Origin: Pseudonocardia sp. T1-2H | GTDB lineage: Bacteria > Actinomycetota > Actinomycetes > Mycobacteriales > Pseudonocardiaceae | Reading direction: 5' to 3' | Length of the DNA stretch: 64,000 nucleotides | NCBI RefSeq assembly: GCF_038039215.1 | Contig: NZ_JBBPCL010000001.1 | Coordinates: 3,782,001-3,846,000 of the forward strand | Shown: positions 43,886-52,735 of the stretch, one piece after another | Layout: each line of letters opens with the position of its first letter | Numbering within the stretch: the first letter of the stretch is position 1 | Translations under genes and position numbers: made by a program | Notes under the pieces: generated by a model | The model's database searches: none | Seen by the model: only the letters and a program-made list of their open reading frames with translations | Told to the model about the DNA's origin: nothing

Positions 43886-44042
43886 CGCTCTCCTCCTGAT
43901 GGCTCCGACCGCAGATTCGCACGCGCGCCCGGCTCCCCACACCGCTCCGTGCCCGTCTTCCGACCAGTGAGAGGACGTGGTGGCCCCGCGGCCCGGCGGC
44001 GACAGTGGGTCGGCCCGACTTCGGGGACGAGGGGGATCACGG

Positions 44043-45098
44043 ATGGGGCTCAACGGTTCACAGCAGGCACCGGCCGCGGCGGTCACGGCCCCGGCGGCCG
44101 GTGCGATCGACGTCCACGCGCACGCCATGCCGCTGCCGCTGCTCGAGCGCCTCGCCGTGCGCGGCCTGGCGGACCTGACCGGGGTGTCGGACGGCGTCGT
44201 GCGGCTGGATCCGCGGGTGAGCGGGGTCGGGCCGCGGGCACCGCTGCCGCTGGCCCGGTCCCAGTACGACGTCGACGTCCGGCTCTCGGAGATGGACGCG
44301 GTCGGGGTGGAACGGCACGCGGTGTCGTTGCCGCCCTTCCTCTTCTGCTCCACGGCGGACGAGCGGCGCTTCGCCGCCGACATCGTGGCGCAGGGCAACG
44401 ACGAGCTCGCCGCGTACGTCGCGGACGCCCCGGACCGGCTGCTGGGCCTGGGCTCGGTCCCGCTGGGCTGGCCGGAGGCCGCCGGCGAGGCCCGCCGGGC
44501 GCTGGACGACCTCGGCCTCGCCGGCATCGCGATCGGCAGCCGCGGCGGCGGCCGGGACCTCGACGACCCCGTCAACGACGACCTCTGGGCGCTGCTGTCC
44601 GAGCGCCGCACCTTCGTGTTCCTGCACCCCAGCGGCGTCCCGGACCCGCACCGGCAGGCCGACTTCTGGCTCCCGCAGCTCGTCGGGTACCCCATGGAGA
44701 CCGCGCTCTCGGTGGCCCGCCTGGTCTTCGGCCGGGTCCTCGAACGGTTCCCGCTGAACCTGTGCCTCGCGCACGGCGGCGGCTGCCTACCGGCGCTGCG
44801 CGGGCGCCTGGACATGGGTTGGGAGCGCAAGGACGTCGCCCGCACGACCCGGGTGAAGCCGAGCGAGTTCACCGACCGGCTCTACTACGACACCGCGGTG
44901 TTCGACCCCACGCTGCTGCGGCGCCTCGTGGAGGACGTCGGCGCGGGGCACGTGCTGCTCGGGACGGACCATCCCTTCGAGCTCGGGGACCGGGCGCCCC
45001 TGGACACGGTGCGCGGCCTCGGCCTGGACCGGGCGTCGACGCGGGCGATCCTGTGGGACAACGCGGCCGGGCTGCTGGGGTTGCACGTCGCGCCCTGA
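44043..45098 (+). CDS. amidohydrolase-2 family metal-dependent hydrolase
   Basis: A 351-residue TIM barrel of the amidohydrolase-2/ACMSD group. It has the metal-binding DVHAHAMP near the start, the His of FVFLHPSG, CLAHGGG and the late Asp in GTDHPFELG. Family members include 2-pyrone-4,6-dicarboxylate hydrolase (LigI), 4-oxalomesaconate hydratase (LigJ) and carboxy-muconate-semialdehyde decarboxylases. All of these act after protocatechuate or related ring cleavage, matching its divergence from ligAB. Which reaction it performs is not decided. ATG 44,043 lies just after GAGGGGGATC. It converges on the gene at 45,103. Confidence 0.85.
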   Translation: MGLNGSQQAPAAAVTAPAAGAIDVHAHAMPLPLLERLAVRGLADLTGVSDGVVRLDPRVSGVGPRAPLPLARSQYDVDVRLSEMDAVGVERHAVSLPPFLFCSTADERRFAADIVAQGNDELAAYVADAPDRLLGLGSVPLGWPEAAGEARRALDDLGLAGIAIGSRGGGRDLDDPVNDDLWALLSERRTFVFLHPSGVPDPHRQADFWLPQLVGYPMETALSVARLVFGRVLERFPLNLCLAHGGGCLPALRGRLDMGWERKDVARTTRVKPSEFTDRLYYDTAVFDPTLLRRLVEDVGAGHVLLGTDHPFELGDRAPLDTVRGLGLDRASTRAILWDNAAGLLGLHVAP

Positions 45099-45102
45099 CG
45101 GG

Positions 45103-45501
45103 TCAGGGCCGCTCCGGTGGGCGCCACATGCTGGCGGCCGCACCCTCGACGTCCGCCCAGGTCTTCGCCCAGTCGTGCAGCGGCCGCAGGCTCGCCTCGA
45201 GCGCCGCGAGCTGCTCGTCGAACGCAGAGAGCTGGGTGCACAGCGCCTGCACCTGGGCACGGCGGGCACCCAGGTCCGCGAGGACGCTCTGCAACTGGTG
45301 GGCCGAGGCGGTCGCGGGGGGCAGCGGCATCGCCGACGCCGCGCCGGGCACAGCGGCCGCCGGCGGCTTCGGCATCCCCGGCAGCCCTGGCATCCCCGGC
45401 CAGCCCGTCATCATCCGGTCGGCCGCGTCCCGCAGCTGCTGGGCGAACGCGGTGACCGGGTTCTCCGGGCCGGTCCTGTCCCGTTGCTCGTCGTCTGCCA
45501 T
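45103..45501 (-). CDS. small coiled-coil protein, unrecognised
   Basis: A 132-residue protein. A helix (NPVTAFAQQLRDAADRMMTGW) is followed by a Pro/Gly/Met-rich linker (PGMPGLPGMPKPPAAA) and then a long coiled coil (HQLQSVLADLGARRAQVQALCTQLSAFDEQLAALEASLRPL), ending WAKTWADVEGAAASMW. The arrangement recalls PHA-granule accessory proteins and phasins, but no family is firmly recognised. It is the last gene of the MaoC-to-here operon and begins 1 nt after the preceding stop, with GGAGGG upstream. Confidence 0.65.
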   Translation of the reverse strand: MADDEQRDRTGPENPVTAFAQQLRDAADRMMTGWPGMPGLPGMPKPPAAAVPGAASAMPLPPATASAHQLQSVLADLGARRAQVQALCTQLSAFDEQLAALEASLRPLHDWAKTWADVEGAAASMWRPPERP

Positions 45502-45502
45502 G

Positions 45503-46069
45503 TCATCCCTCCACGGACATCAGGCCCAGGATCTCCACGCGCCAGTCGGCGTAGGAGTCACCGGCGTACCCGTCGGCCCGGTGGCCGCTGGCCCGCCGCC
45601 GCCCCGACGCCGTCTGCGCGATCTCCTCTGCGGACGTACCCGACTCGAGCACGCTCACCCGCAGCCCCTCGGGTCCGTCGGCCCGCGAGGCGTGGCCCAG
45701 GATCCGGACGAGCGCCGCGCGGGCCGCGACGTCGTCGTCGGTCGAGACCTCGGGCGGCAGCAGCCCCAGGACGAACGTGAGGCGCGCGTCCGGGGTCAGG
45801 CACGGCAGCGCGGCGGACACCGCCGGGAAGCGGGCCAGCACGCCGTCGGCGAAGAAGTGGTGGACGCGCTGCACGACGCTGCCGCCCTGGACCTCGAAGC
45901 TCGCGGGCAGCTGGACGTAGCCGTCGAACGCGCCCGGCCCGGCCTCGTCGCAGGCCTTCGAGACGTCCGCGAGGTCGTCGACCTCCACGACGGTCGCGCC
46001 GTTCTCCCGTAGCGCGGCGGCCACGTCCGACACGAGCTCGGCGATGCCGGAGACCAGGAAGTGGGGCAT
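45503..46069 (-). CDS. unrecognised protein, possibly short-chain-dehydrogenase-like
   Basis: A 188-residue protein starting MPHFLVSGIAELVSDVAAALRENGATVVEVDDLADVSKACDEAG. This has a strand-helix-strand pattern like a degenerate Rossmann/SDR N-terminus, without the glycine-rich motif. The middle (ALVRILGHASRADGPEGLRVSVLESGTSAEEIA) and the C-terminal DWRVEILGLM show no recognised motif. It lies between the ABM-domain gene and the coiled-coil protein in the oxo-acid dehydrogenase operon. Confidence 0.6.
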   Translation of the reverse strand: MPHFLVSGIAELVSDVAAALRENGATVVEVDDLADVSKACDEAGPGAFDGYVQLPASFEVQGGSVVQRVHHFFADGVLARFPAVSAALPCLTPDARLTFVLGLLPPEVSTDDDVAARAALVRILGHASRADGPEGLRVSVLESGTSAEEIAQTASGRRRASGHRADGYAGDSYADWRVEILGLMSVEG

Positions 46070-46094
46070 AAGTGTTCCCTTCGTCGGTACAGGG

Positions 46095-46651
46095 TCAGAT
46101 CCTGCGATCGGGGGCGTAGAGCCAGCTCTGCAGCAGCCGGGCCGCGCGCGGCATGACCAGCCAGGTCATCAGCGCCGTCACCGGGACCGACACGGCGGCG
46201 ATCCGCACCGGCAGTGCCCAGTGCGCCACCGACCCGCCGTAGGCCAGCGCGAGCAGCACGTTCAGCAGGTAGATGCCCGCCGCGGAGACGACGAACATCT
46301 TCCAGCGGGGCGGCGCCGGAGCGGTCCGCCCGGGCAGGGCGAACCACGTCTCGAGACCGCTGATCCGGTGGACGTCCGTGGAGTGCACGAGCTCCTCCCC
46401 GCGTCGAGCACCGAGCGGCGTTCCGGCGAGGACTCCCATCCGGCGAGGTGCGCGGCGCTGTCGAACCGGAAGACGACGTGCCAGGGCTCGCCGACGTGCC
46501 CGGGCCGCAGCATCCCGGCGCCGAGGTAGCCGGGGAAGGTGGACGCGGTGGCGGTCAGCCCCGCGCTCCACTCCTCGAAGTCCGCCTCGCGGCCGGGGGC
46601 GACCCTGCGCGCGACCGTCACGGTGACGGGCTCGGCACCGGTTGCGGGCAC
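46095..46651 (-). pseudogene. ABM-domain protein with C-terminal membrane helices, frameshifted
   Basis: The N-terminal frame gives an antibiotic-biosynthesis-monooxygenase-like ferredoxin fold (VTVARRVAPGREADFEEWSAGL, FPGYLGAGMLRPG, WHVVFRFDSAAHLAGWESSPER). The neighbouring frame continues EELVHSTDVHRISGLETWFALPG and then two membrane helices (KMFVVSAAGIYLLNVLLALAYG and VSVPVTALMTWLVMP). Adding one C to the C4 run at 46,397-46,400 restores a protein of about 185 residues. This ABM plus two-helix layout is a known architecture. GTG 46,651 starts 1 nt after the E2 stop. Confidence 0.78.
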
Positions 46652-46652
46652 C

Positions 46653-48473
46653 TCAGCCGACCTCCGCCTCCCAGTCGCGCTGCTCCAGCGAGTCCCGGAT
46701 GTGCATGAGGAACAGCGAGGCCGTCGAACCGTCGAACGCCCGGTGGTCGTAGACCAGCCCGATGATCCCGGTCGGGTGGATGGCGATCATGTCCCCGACC
46801 GCCACCGGACGCCGCTTGACACCGTCCGTGCAGAGGATGCCGGTGTTGGGCTGGTTGATGATCGGGGCGGACGCCCAGCTCGCGAACGGGCCGGGGTTGG
46901 TGATCGTGAACGTCGACCCGGTCATGTCCGCCATACCCAGCTTCTTGCTCCGGGCCGCCGCGGCCATCGAGGTGATGCCCTTGGCGATCCCCCGCATGTT
47001 CAGCCCGTCGGCGTCCTTGAGCACCGGGACGACGAGGCCCTGCTGGTCCAGGTCCACCGCGATGCCGAGGTTGACGTACGGGTGCAGGGTCATCGTCTTC
47101 GCCTCGATGTCGATCGAAGAGTTGACGGTGGGGTACGCGCGGAGCGCGTCGACGACGGCCCGGGAGATGAAGGGCAGGTAGCTCAGCGACGAGCCCGTCT
47201 CGGACTTGAACCGGTCCTTGTGCTTCCTGCGGACCTGCTCGACGTTGTCGAAGTCCACCTCGACCGACGTCCAGACGGACGCGGTGGCGGTCTGGGACGC
47301 CTTCATCCCCGCGGCGACGGCGAGGCGCATCCGGGAGAGCTGGACGATCTCGTCGCGGGGGTCGGTGGGCGCGGCGGGCGTGGTGGCGGCAGCGGGTTTC
47401 GGCGCCGCCGGGGCAGGTGCGGCTGCGGCCGGTGCTGCTGCGGCCGGTGCTGCTGCGGCCGGGGCTGCTGCGGCCGCGGCGACCGGGGCCGCCGCCGGGG
47501 CGGGCGACGCCGCGGGTGCGGCCGCTCGGACTCCGCCCGCCGCCACCGCCTGTTCGACGTCCTCGCGCCGGATCCGGCCGCCCGCTCCCGTCCCGCTGAT
47601 CGCGGCGGGATCCAGGCCCGCCTCGGCCACCAGCCGTCTGACCAGCGGGGACAGCAGGCGACCGTTCCCGTCGGCCCGCAGCGGCGCGCCGCCGGCCGGT
47701 GCGGCGGCGGGCGTGCCGCCGCTGGGGAGGCCGCCCGGAGCGGTCGGCGCACCGACCGCGGCGGGAGCGGACCCGCTGACCGCGCCGTTGCCGCCGGAGC
47801 CGGGCGTCCCGCCGGGCTCGCCGATCCGGGCCAGCACCGTCCCCACGGGGACCGTGTCACCGGGCGGAACCAGGACCTCCAGCAGCACCCCGTCGTACGG
47901 GCTCGGGATCTCGGAGTCGACCTTGTCCGTGGAGACCTCGAACAGCGGGTCGTCGAAGGCGACGCGGTCCCCGACCTGCTTGAGCCAGTTCCCGATCGTG
48001 CCCTCGGTGACGGTCTCGCCGAGCTTGGGCATCGTGATGTCGTGGACCTCGCCCGTCGGCGTGCCGACGCCGGGATCCTCCCCGGCCATGCCCTCGGAGC
48101 CCCCCATCGAGGGCGACGCCGGGTTGCTCAGCGAGGGGCCGCCCGCCGCCGCGGTCGCCGGGGTCGCCGCGGCGGGGGCGTCGACCCCGGCGCGCCCGGC
48201 CTGCCCCGAACCTGACGACACCGCGTAGCCTGCCGGCCCGATGCGCACCAGCGGCGTCCCCACCGGCACCGTCTCCCCCGAGCCCACCAGCACCTCGACG
48301 ATCACGCCGTCGTAGGGGCTGGGGATCTCGGAGTCGACCTTGTCCGTGGAGACCTCGAACAGCGGGTCGTCGAACGCGACCTCGTCCCCGGCCGCCTTGA
48401 ACCAGTTGGTGATCTCGCCCTCGGTGACCGTCTCGCCCAGCTTGGGCATGGTCACGACCCACTCGTCGCTCAT
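46653..48473 (-). CDS. 2-oxo acid dehydrogenase E2 (dihydrolipoyl acyltransferase)
   Basis: A 606-residue E2 component. Two lipoyl domains (about 1-80 and 140-220) each carry the lipoylated lysine in EVSTDKVDSEIPSPYDG. After Ala/Pro/Gly-rich linkers comes an E1/E3-binding domain (LLSPLVRRLVAEAGLDPAAISGTGAGGRIRREDVEQA), then a second Ala-Pro hinge built on a 15-nt repeat. The catalytic domain ends YDHRAFDGSTASLFL, with the His-x3-Asp-Gly active site. It passes acyl groups from E1 to CoA. All E1 and E3 genes lie directly upstream, making a complete dedicated complex. Confidence 0.92.
   Translation of the reverse strand: MSDEWVVTMPKLGETVTEGEITNWFKAAGDEVAFDDPLFEVSTDKVDSEIPSPYDGVIVEVLVGSGETVPVGTPLVRIGPAGYAVSSGSGQAGRAGVDAPAAATPATAAAGGPSLSNPASPSMGGSEGMAGEDPGVGTPTGEVHDITMPKLGETVTEGTIGNWLKQVGDRVAFDDPLFEVSTDKVDSEIPSPYDGVLLEVLVPPGDTVPVGTVLARIGEPGGTPGSGGNGAVSGSAPAAVGAPTAPGGLPSGGTPAAAPAGGAPLRADGNGRLLSPLVRRLVAEAGLDPAAISGTGAGGRIRREDVEQAVAAGGVRAAAPAASPAPAAAPVAAAAAAPAAAAPAAAAPAAAAPAPAAPKPAAATTPAAPTDPRDEIVQLSRMRLAVAAGMKASQTATASVWTSVEVDFDNVEQVRRKHKDRFKSETGSSLSYLPFISRAVVDALRAYPTVNSSIDIEAKTMTLHPYVNLGIAVDLDQQGLVVPVLKDADGLNMRGIAKGITSMAAAARSKKLGMADMTGSTFTITNPGPFASWASAPIINQPNTGILCTDGVKRRPVAVGDMIAIHPTGIIGLVYDHRAFDGSTASLFLMHIRDSLEQRDWEAEVG
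47416..47475 (+). repeat. 15-bp tandem repeat in the E2 hinge
   Basis: Four consecutive 15-nt units (GGTGCTGCTGCGGCC with one or two changes in the first and last). The second and third units are identical. On the coding strand they specify the Ala-Ala-Ala-Ala-Pro hinge of the E2 protein. Copy number may vary between strains. Confidence 0.85.
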
Positions 48474-48492
48474 GTCTTCGGTGCCCTCCGGG

Positions 48493-49893
48493 TCAGCCGT
48501 GCAGGGAACGGCCGGAGAAAGTGATCATGGTTTCGCCGATCGCCTCGGCGAGGCTCGGATGCGCGTGGACCAGCCGGCCGACGTCGGACGGCAGGGCCTC
48601 CCAGTTCACGGCCAGGTACCCCTCGTGCAGGAGCTCGCTGGCCCACGGGCCCACCAGGTGGAAGCCGAGGATCGGCCCGCCGCGGGCGGCGACGACCTTC
48701 ACCAGGCCGTCCGTCTCGCCGAGGATCATGGCCCGGCCGTTGCCCGCCATCGCGTGCTTGTGCACCTCGACGTCGCGCCCCGCGGCCCGCGCCTCGGCCT
48801 CGGTCATGCCCGTCCAGGCCACCTCGGGATGGGTGTAGACGACCCAGGGCACCTTGGCGTAGTCGACGGGCGGCGGGTTCTCCCCGAGGATGTGGTCGAC
48901 CGCGACCATCGCCTCGGCGTACGCCACGTGTGCGAGCCCGGGCGTGCCGACGCAGTCCCCGATCGCGTAGACACCCGGCCGCGACGTCTGCATCGTGGCC
49001 GTGTCCACCTCGACGAACCCGCGCTGGTCGATCCGCACGCCGGCCTCGGCCGCGCCGATGTCCTCGGTCACCGGGCGGCGCCCGATCGACACCAGGACCT
49101 GGTCGACCTCGATCTTGTCCGAGCCGCGTGGGGTCTCGAAGGGCACCACCACGCCGTTCGACGTCTGCTCCAGCGTCCCGACCCGGGTCTCGGCGTGGAT
49201 CGTGGTGCCGCGCTTCTTGAGCGAGCGGGCGAGCACGTCCGCGACGTCCCGGTCCGGGCCGATCGGCAGCACGCCGTGCGGCAGCGCCTCCAGCAGCGTC
49301 GTGTCGACCTTCAGATCCGTGTAGACGGAGGCGAACTCGGCGCCGATCACACCGCCGCCGATCACGGCGACCCGTTCGGGCAGCCGGTCGGCCTCGCTGT
49401 TGGTGCTCTGGTCCGAGGTGACGACGCGGACGCCGTCGACCTCCATGCCCGGGATCGCCCGGGGCGCGGACCCGGCGCAGACGATCACGGCCCGGCCCCG
49501 CAGGTTCTGGCCGTCGACCGCCACCGCGCCGTCGGCCGTGAGCCGTCCCCAGCCGTTCACCACGGTCACCTTGCGCCGCTTGAGCAGCCCGGACAGTCCC
49601 TTGTGGAGCTGGTTCACGATGCCGGCCTTGCGCGAGTTCGCCGCCGGCCAGTCCGGCTCCGGCTCCACCCCCTCCGGCAGCCGGACCCCGTGCGCGCCCG
49701 CGTGGGAGACCGTGCGGAACACCTCCGCGGCGTGCAGCAGCGCCTTGGCCGGGATGCAGCCCCGGTGCAGGCAGGTGCCGCCGACCTTCTCCTTCTCGAC
49801 GAGGGCGACGGTCAGCCCGGCGGAGGCGGCGTACAGCGCGGAGGCGTACCCGCCGGGCCCGCCGCCGAGCACCACGACGTCGAAGTCGCTCAT
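48493..49893 (-). CDS. lpd: dihydrolipoyl dehydrogenase (E3)
   Basis: A 466-residue FAD disulfide oxidoreductase that reoxidises the lipoyl groups of E2. It has the FAD site VVVLGGGPGGYASALYAASAG, the redox-active disulfide GGTCLHRGCIP (Cys41/Cys46), the NAD site VAVIGGGVIGAEFASVY, the second FAD motif GVYAIGDCVGTPGLAHVA and the dimer-interface His-Glu in VHAHPSLAEAIGE. The ATG overlaps the E1beta stop by 4 nt, and E2 follows after 19 nt. Confidence 0.94.
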   Translation of the reverse strand: MSDFDVVVLGGGPGGYASALYAASAGLTVALVEKEKVGGTCLHRGCIPAKALLHAAEVFRTVSHAGAHGVRLPEGVEPEPDWPAANSRKAGIVNQLHKGLSGLLKRRKVTVVNGWGRLTADGAVAVDGQNLRGRAVIVCAGSAPRAIPGMEVDGVRVVTSDQSTNSEADRLPERVAVIGGGVIGAEFASVYTDLKVDTTLLEALPHGVLPIGPDRDVADVLARSLKKRGTTIHAETRVGTLEQTSNGVVVPFETPRGSDKIEVDQVLVSIGRRPVTEDIGAAEAGVRIDQRGFVEVDTATMQTSRPGVYAIGDCVGTPGLAHVAYAEAMVAVDHILGENPPPVDYAKVPWVVYTHPEVAWTGMTEAEARAAGRDVEVHKHAMAGNGRAMILGETDGLVKVVAARGGPILGFHLVGPWASELLHEGYLAVNWEALPSDVGRLVHAHPSLAEAIGETMITFSGRSLHG

Positions 49894-50876
49894 GCCCGCG
49901 CCACCTTCCGCAGCGTCTCCGCGATCTGGGCGGGCTGCGGGATCACCGCGTCCTCCAGTGGCGGGCTCGTCGGCGTCGGGGTGTTGAGCGCCGCGATCCG
50001 GACGACCGGCTGGTCCAGGTGCCAGAAGGCCTCCTCCTGGATGGTCGCCGCGATCTCCGCGCCGTACCCCAGCCGCTTCGCCGCCTCGTGCAGCACGACC
50101 GCCCGGGACGTCTTCTTCACCGAGTTCACGATCGTCTCGACGTCCAGCGGGACGAGCGTCCGGACGTCGACGACCTCGACCGAGATCCCGTCCTTGTCCA
50201 GCTCCTCGGCGACCTCCAGGCCCTGGTGCACGCCCGCCGAGTAGGTCACGAGCGTGACGTCGCGGCCCTCCCGGACGACCTTCGCGACACCCAGCGGGAT
50301 CGGGTCCAGCGAGATCGGGCCCTTCGCCTTGAGCCGCCGGTAGAGGTACTTGTTCTCCAGGTAGAGCGTCGGGTTGTTGTCCCGGATGGAGCTGACCAAC
50401 AGGCCTGCGGCGTCCTCCGGCATCCCCGGCATCACGATCTTCAGGCCCGGGACGTGGGCGAAGTAGCTCTCCACGCTCTGGCTGTGCGTCGGCCCGGCGC
50501 GCAGCCGGCCGCCGAACGGCGCCCGCATGGTGACGGGCATCGGGTCCCCGGTGCGCCAGTGGTGGCGGGCCAGGACGTTGACGATCGGGTCGAAGGCGCA
50601 GGAGATGAAGTCCGCGAACTGGAACTCCACCACCGGGCGCAGCCCGACGAGTGCGGCTCCCGCGGCGAGCCCGGTGAAGCCGGTCTCGGCGATCGGGGTG
50701 TCCACGACGCGGCGCGGCCCGAACTTGTCCAGGAAGCCCTTGGTCACCTTGAAGGCGCCGCCGAACTGGCCGACGTCCTCGCCGATGATGAAGACGTCCG
50801 GGTCCCGGTCCATCTCCGCGTCGAGCGCGAGCCCCACCGCCTCCAGGTAGGTGGCGGTACCGGAATCAGTCGGCAT
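49890..50876 (-). CDS. 2-oxo acid dehydrogenase E1 beta subunit
   Basis: A 328-residue thiamine-diphosphate E1 beta subunit. It opens YLEAVGLALDAEMDRDPDVFIIGEDVGQFGGAFKVTKG, carrying the Glu that activates the cofactor. RVVDTPIAETGFTGLAAGAALVGLRPVVEFQFADF follows, and a C-terminal transketolase-type domain ends around HEAAKRLGYGAEIAATIQE. ATG 50,876 is preferred to a GTG two codons earlier because of an upstream GAGG. The gene overlaps the E1alpha end. Substrate specificity (pyruvate, acetoin or branched-chain type) cannot be read with confidence. Confidence 0.9.
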   Translation of the reverse strand: MPTDSGTATYLEAVGLALDAEMDRDPDVFIIGEDVGQFGGAFKVTKGFLDKFGPRRVVDTPIAETGFTGLAAGAALVGLRPVVEFQFADFISCAFDPIVNVLARHHWRTGDPMPVTMRAPFGGRLRAGPTHSQSVESYFAHVPGLKIVMPGMPEDAAGLLVSSIRDNNPTLYLENKYLYRRLKAKGPISLDPIPLGVAKVVREGRDVTLVTYSAGVHQGLEVAEELDKDGISVEVVDVRTLVPLDVETIVNSVKKTSRAVVLHEAAKRLGYGAEIAATIQEEAFWHLDQPVVRIAALNTPTPTSPPLEDAVIPQPAQIAETLRKVARA

Positions 50877-51885
50877 AGACACCGTCCTCGATGTCGCGCG
50901 GGTCGGGCATGGGGTCCGCGAGCGCCTTGCGGCGGGCGGCGATGGCGTACTGCCGCGCGTCCTCCCGGACCTGCTTGGCGGCGTCGACGTCCAGGACGCC
51001 GGCCTCGATCAGCACGTTCTCGAAGAGCTCCACCGGGTCCTTCTTCGAGTACTCCTCGTAGAGCTCCTTGAGGACGTAGTCCGCCGGGTCGTGCTCGGCG
51101 TGGCCGTGCATGCGCATCGTGACGCCCTCGATCAGGGACGGCCCCTCGCCCGCCCTAGCCCGGGCGACGGCCTCGGCGGTCGCGTCGTGCACGGCCAGCG
51201 CGTCGGTGCCGTCGACCTTGACCCCGGGCATGCCGTACGCCGCGGCCTTGGCCGCGAAGCTCTCCGACGCCGAGGTGAGCCGCAGCGGGGTCGAGTAGGC
51301 GTACTGGTTGTTCTCGACGAAGAAGATGTTCGGCAGCTTCTGCACCGACGCGAGCGTGAGGGACTCGTGGAAGTCCGCCCTCGACGTCGAGCCGTCGCCG
51401 CAGAACGCCAGGCACACCCGGTCCTCGCCCCGGTACTTCGCGGCGAACGCCATCCCGGTCGCGACGGGGAAGTTGGCGGGGATGTGGCTGGGCAGGTTGT
51501 AGATGTTGAGGTCGAGCCGCCCGTAGTGCAGGGTCCCGTCCCGGCCGCCGGTGGGCGAGGTGGCCTTGCCCATGAAGCTGGCCATGACCTGCCACGGCTC
51601 CATGCCTCGCCACAGGTGCGCGCCGAGGTCCCGGTGGATCGGGGCGAGGTAGTCGTCGGGGCGCAGCGCGGAGGCCGCGCCGACGCTGATCGCCTCGTGC
51701 CAGTGTCCGGTGTAGAGGGAGCCGAGCAGGTCGCCGCCCTTGTACATCGCCACCATCCGGTCCTCGACCGCACGGGTCAGGACCATGAACTTGTGGATCC
51801 GGCGCAGCAGGTCCGGATCGCGGTCGCCCACCGCCGTGGCGGCGGGCTTGCGCCGGGACCGGGTGCCGGTCGTCCGCGTCGCCAT
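50866..51885 (-). CDS. 2-oxo acid dehydrogenase E1 alpha subunit
   Basis: A 339-residue E1 alpha subunit. The thiamine-diphosphate motif is FCGDGSTSRADFHESLTLASVQKLPNIFFVENNQYAYS (GDG to NN). Upstream are GHWHEAISVGAASALRPDDYLAPIHRDLGAHLWRG and GRDGTLHYG. A basic N-terminus (TRTTGTRSRRK) precedes the domain. With E1beta it decarboxylates a 2-oxo acid and acylates lipoyl-E2. Similarity of style is to acetoin and pyruvate dehydrogenase E1. The gene follows the C-C hydrolase by a few nt, so the substrate probably comes from that pathway. Confidence 0.9.
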   Translation of the reverse strand: MATRTTGTRSRRKPAATAVGDRDPDLLRRIHKFMVLTRAVEDRMVAMYKGGDLLGSLYTGHWHEAISVGAASALRPDDYLAPIHRDLGAHLWRGMEPWQVMASFMGKATSPTGGRDGTLHYGRLDLNIYNLPSHIPANFPVATGMAFAAKYRGEDRVCLAFCGDGSTSRADFHESLTLASVQKLPNIFFVENNQYAYSTPLRLTSASESFAAKAAAYGMPGVKVDGTDALAVHDATAEAVARARAGEGPSLIEGVTMRMHGHAEHDPADYVLKELYEEYSKKDPVELFENVLIEAGVLDVDAAKQVREDARQYAIAARRKALADPMPDPRDIEDGVYAD

Positions 51886-51889
51886 GCGC

Positions 51890-52723
51890 TCAGTCGCCCT
51901 TGAAGAAGTCGCGCACGAGGCGGTTGAAGTCGTCGGTCCGCTCGATCATCGACCAGTGCCCGCAGTGCGAGAACACCCCGAGATCGGCGTTGTCCAGCAG
52001 CTCCTCGAGCCTGTAGGAGTTGGACAGCGGGATGACCTGGTCCTCCCGGCCGTGCAGGACGAGGGCCCGGTGCGGGAGCGCGCTGATCTCCTTCTCCGGC
52101 GTCGTCATCGCCTCGACCCAGCGCTGGCGGGGCTCGGGGAACATCGACGAGAAGGACTCCTGGAAGCCCGGCTGGGTCGCGCCCTCGTAGCGGACCTGCG
52201 CCAGCTCGGCGCCCGTGAGCTCCTTGTCGTAGGCGAAGTAGCCCATCACGCTGCGCATGCCCTCGAGCGTGCCGTCGTAGCCCCACACCGCGTCGAGGCC
52301 CTCGGTGATCGGGAAGTCGACGCCCATGCTGCCCATCAGGACGAGCTTGTCCACCCGGTCGGGATGCTGGGTGGCCAGCCGCAGCGCGATGGCGCCGCCG
52401 AAGCTGTTGCCGATCATGTGGGCGCGTTCGATGCCCAGCGCGTCCATGACGCCGAGGGTCTGGTCGGCCCACGTCTGCACGGAGTAGTCCGGGTTCTCGG
52501 GGCGTTCCGAGTAGCCGAACCCGACCATGTCCGGTGCGACGCAGTGGAAGTCCTCACCCAGCACCGGCAGGACGAGCCGCCAGTTCGCGTAGGACGTCAC
52601 GCCCGGGCCGGACCCGTGGACCAGCACGACGTGCTCGTCTCCCGAGCCGGACTCGAGGTAGTTCGTCCGGATCCCGTTGGCCTCGACGTCCTTGCCGATC
52701 GCCGGGTTCTCCGTCGTCGTCAT
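51890..52723 (-). CDS. meta-cleavage product C-C hydrolase (MhpC/XylF type)
   Basis: A 277-residue alpha/beta hydrolase. HVVLVHGSGPGVTSYANWRLVLPVL is the oxyanion-loop signature of 2-hydroxymuconate-semialdehyde and HOPDA-type hydrolases. The nucleophile Ser107 lies in MIGNSFGGAIAL, the Asp in VLHGREDQVIP and the His in FSHCGHWSMIE. Such enzymes hydrolytically cut the carbon-carbon bond of a ring-opened dienol ketone, releasing a 2-hydroxydienoate and an acid. The hydratases at 23,822-25,413 would be natural next steps. It lies between MaoC and E1alpha. Confidence 0.9.
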   Translation of the reverse strand: MTTTENPAIGKDVEANGIRTNYLESGSGDEHVVLVHGSGPGVTSYANWRLVLPVLGEDFHCVAPDMVGFGYSERPENPDYSVQTWADQTLGVMDALGIERAHMIGNSFGGAIALRLATQHPDRVDKLVLMGSMGVDFPITEGLDAVWGYDGTLEGMRSVMGYFAYDKELTGAELAQVRYEGATQPGFQESFSSMFPEPRQRWVEAMTTPEKEISALPHRALVLHGREDQVIPLSNSYRLEELLDNADLGVFSHCGHWSMIERTDDFNRLVRDFFKGD

Positions 52724-52735
52724 GCGGGTTCCCTC

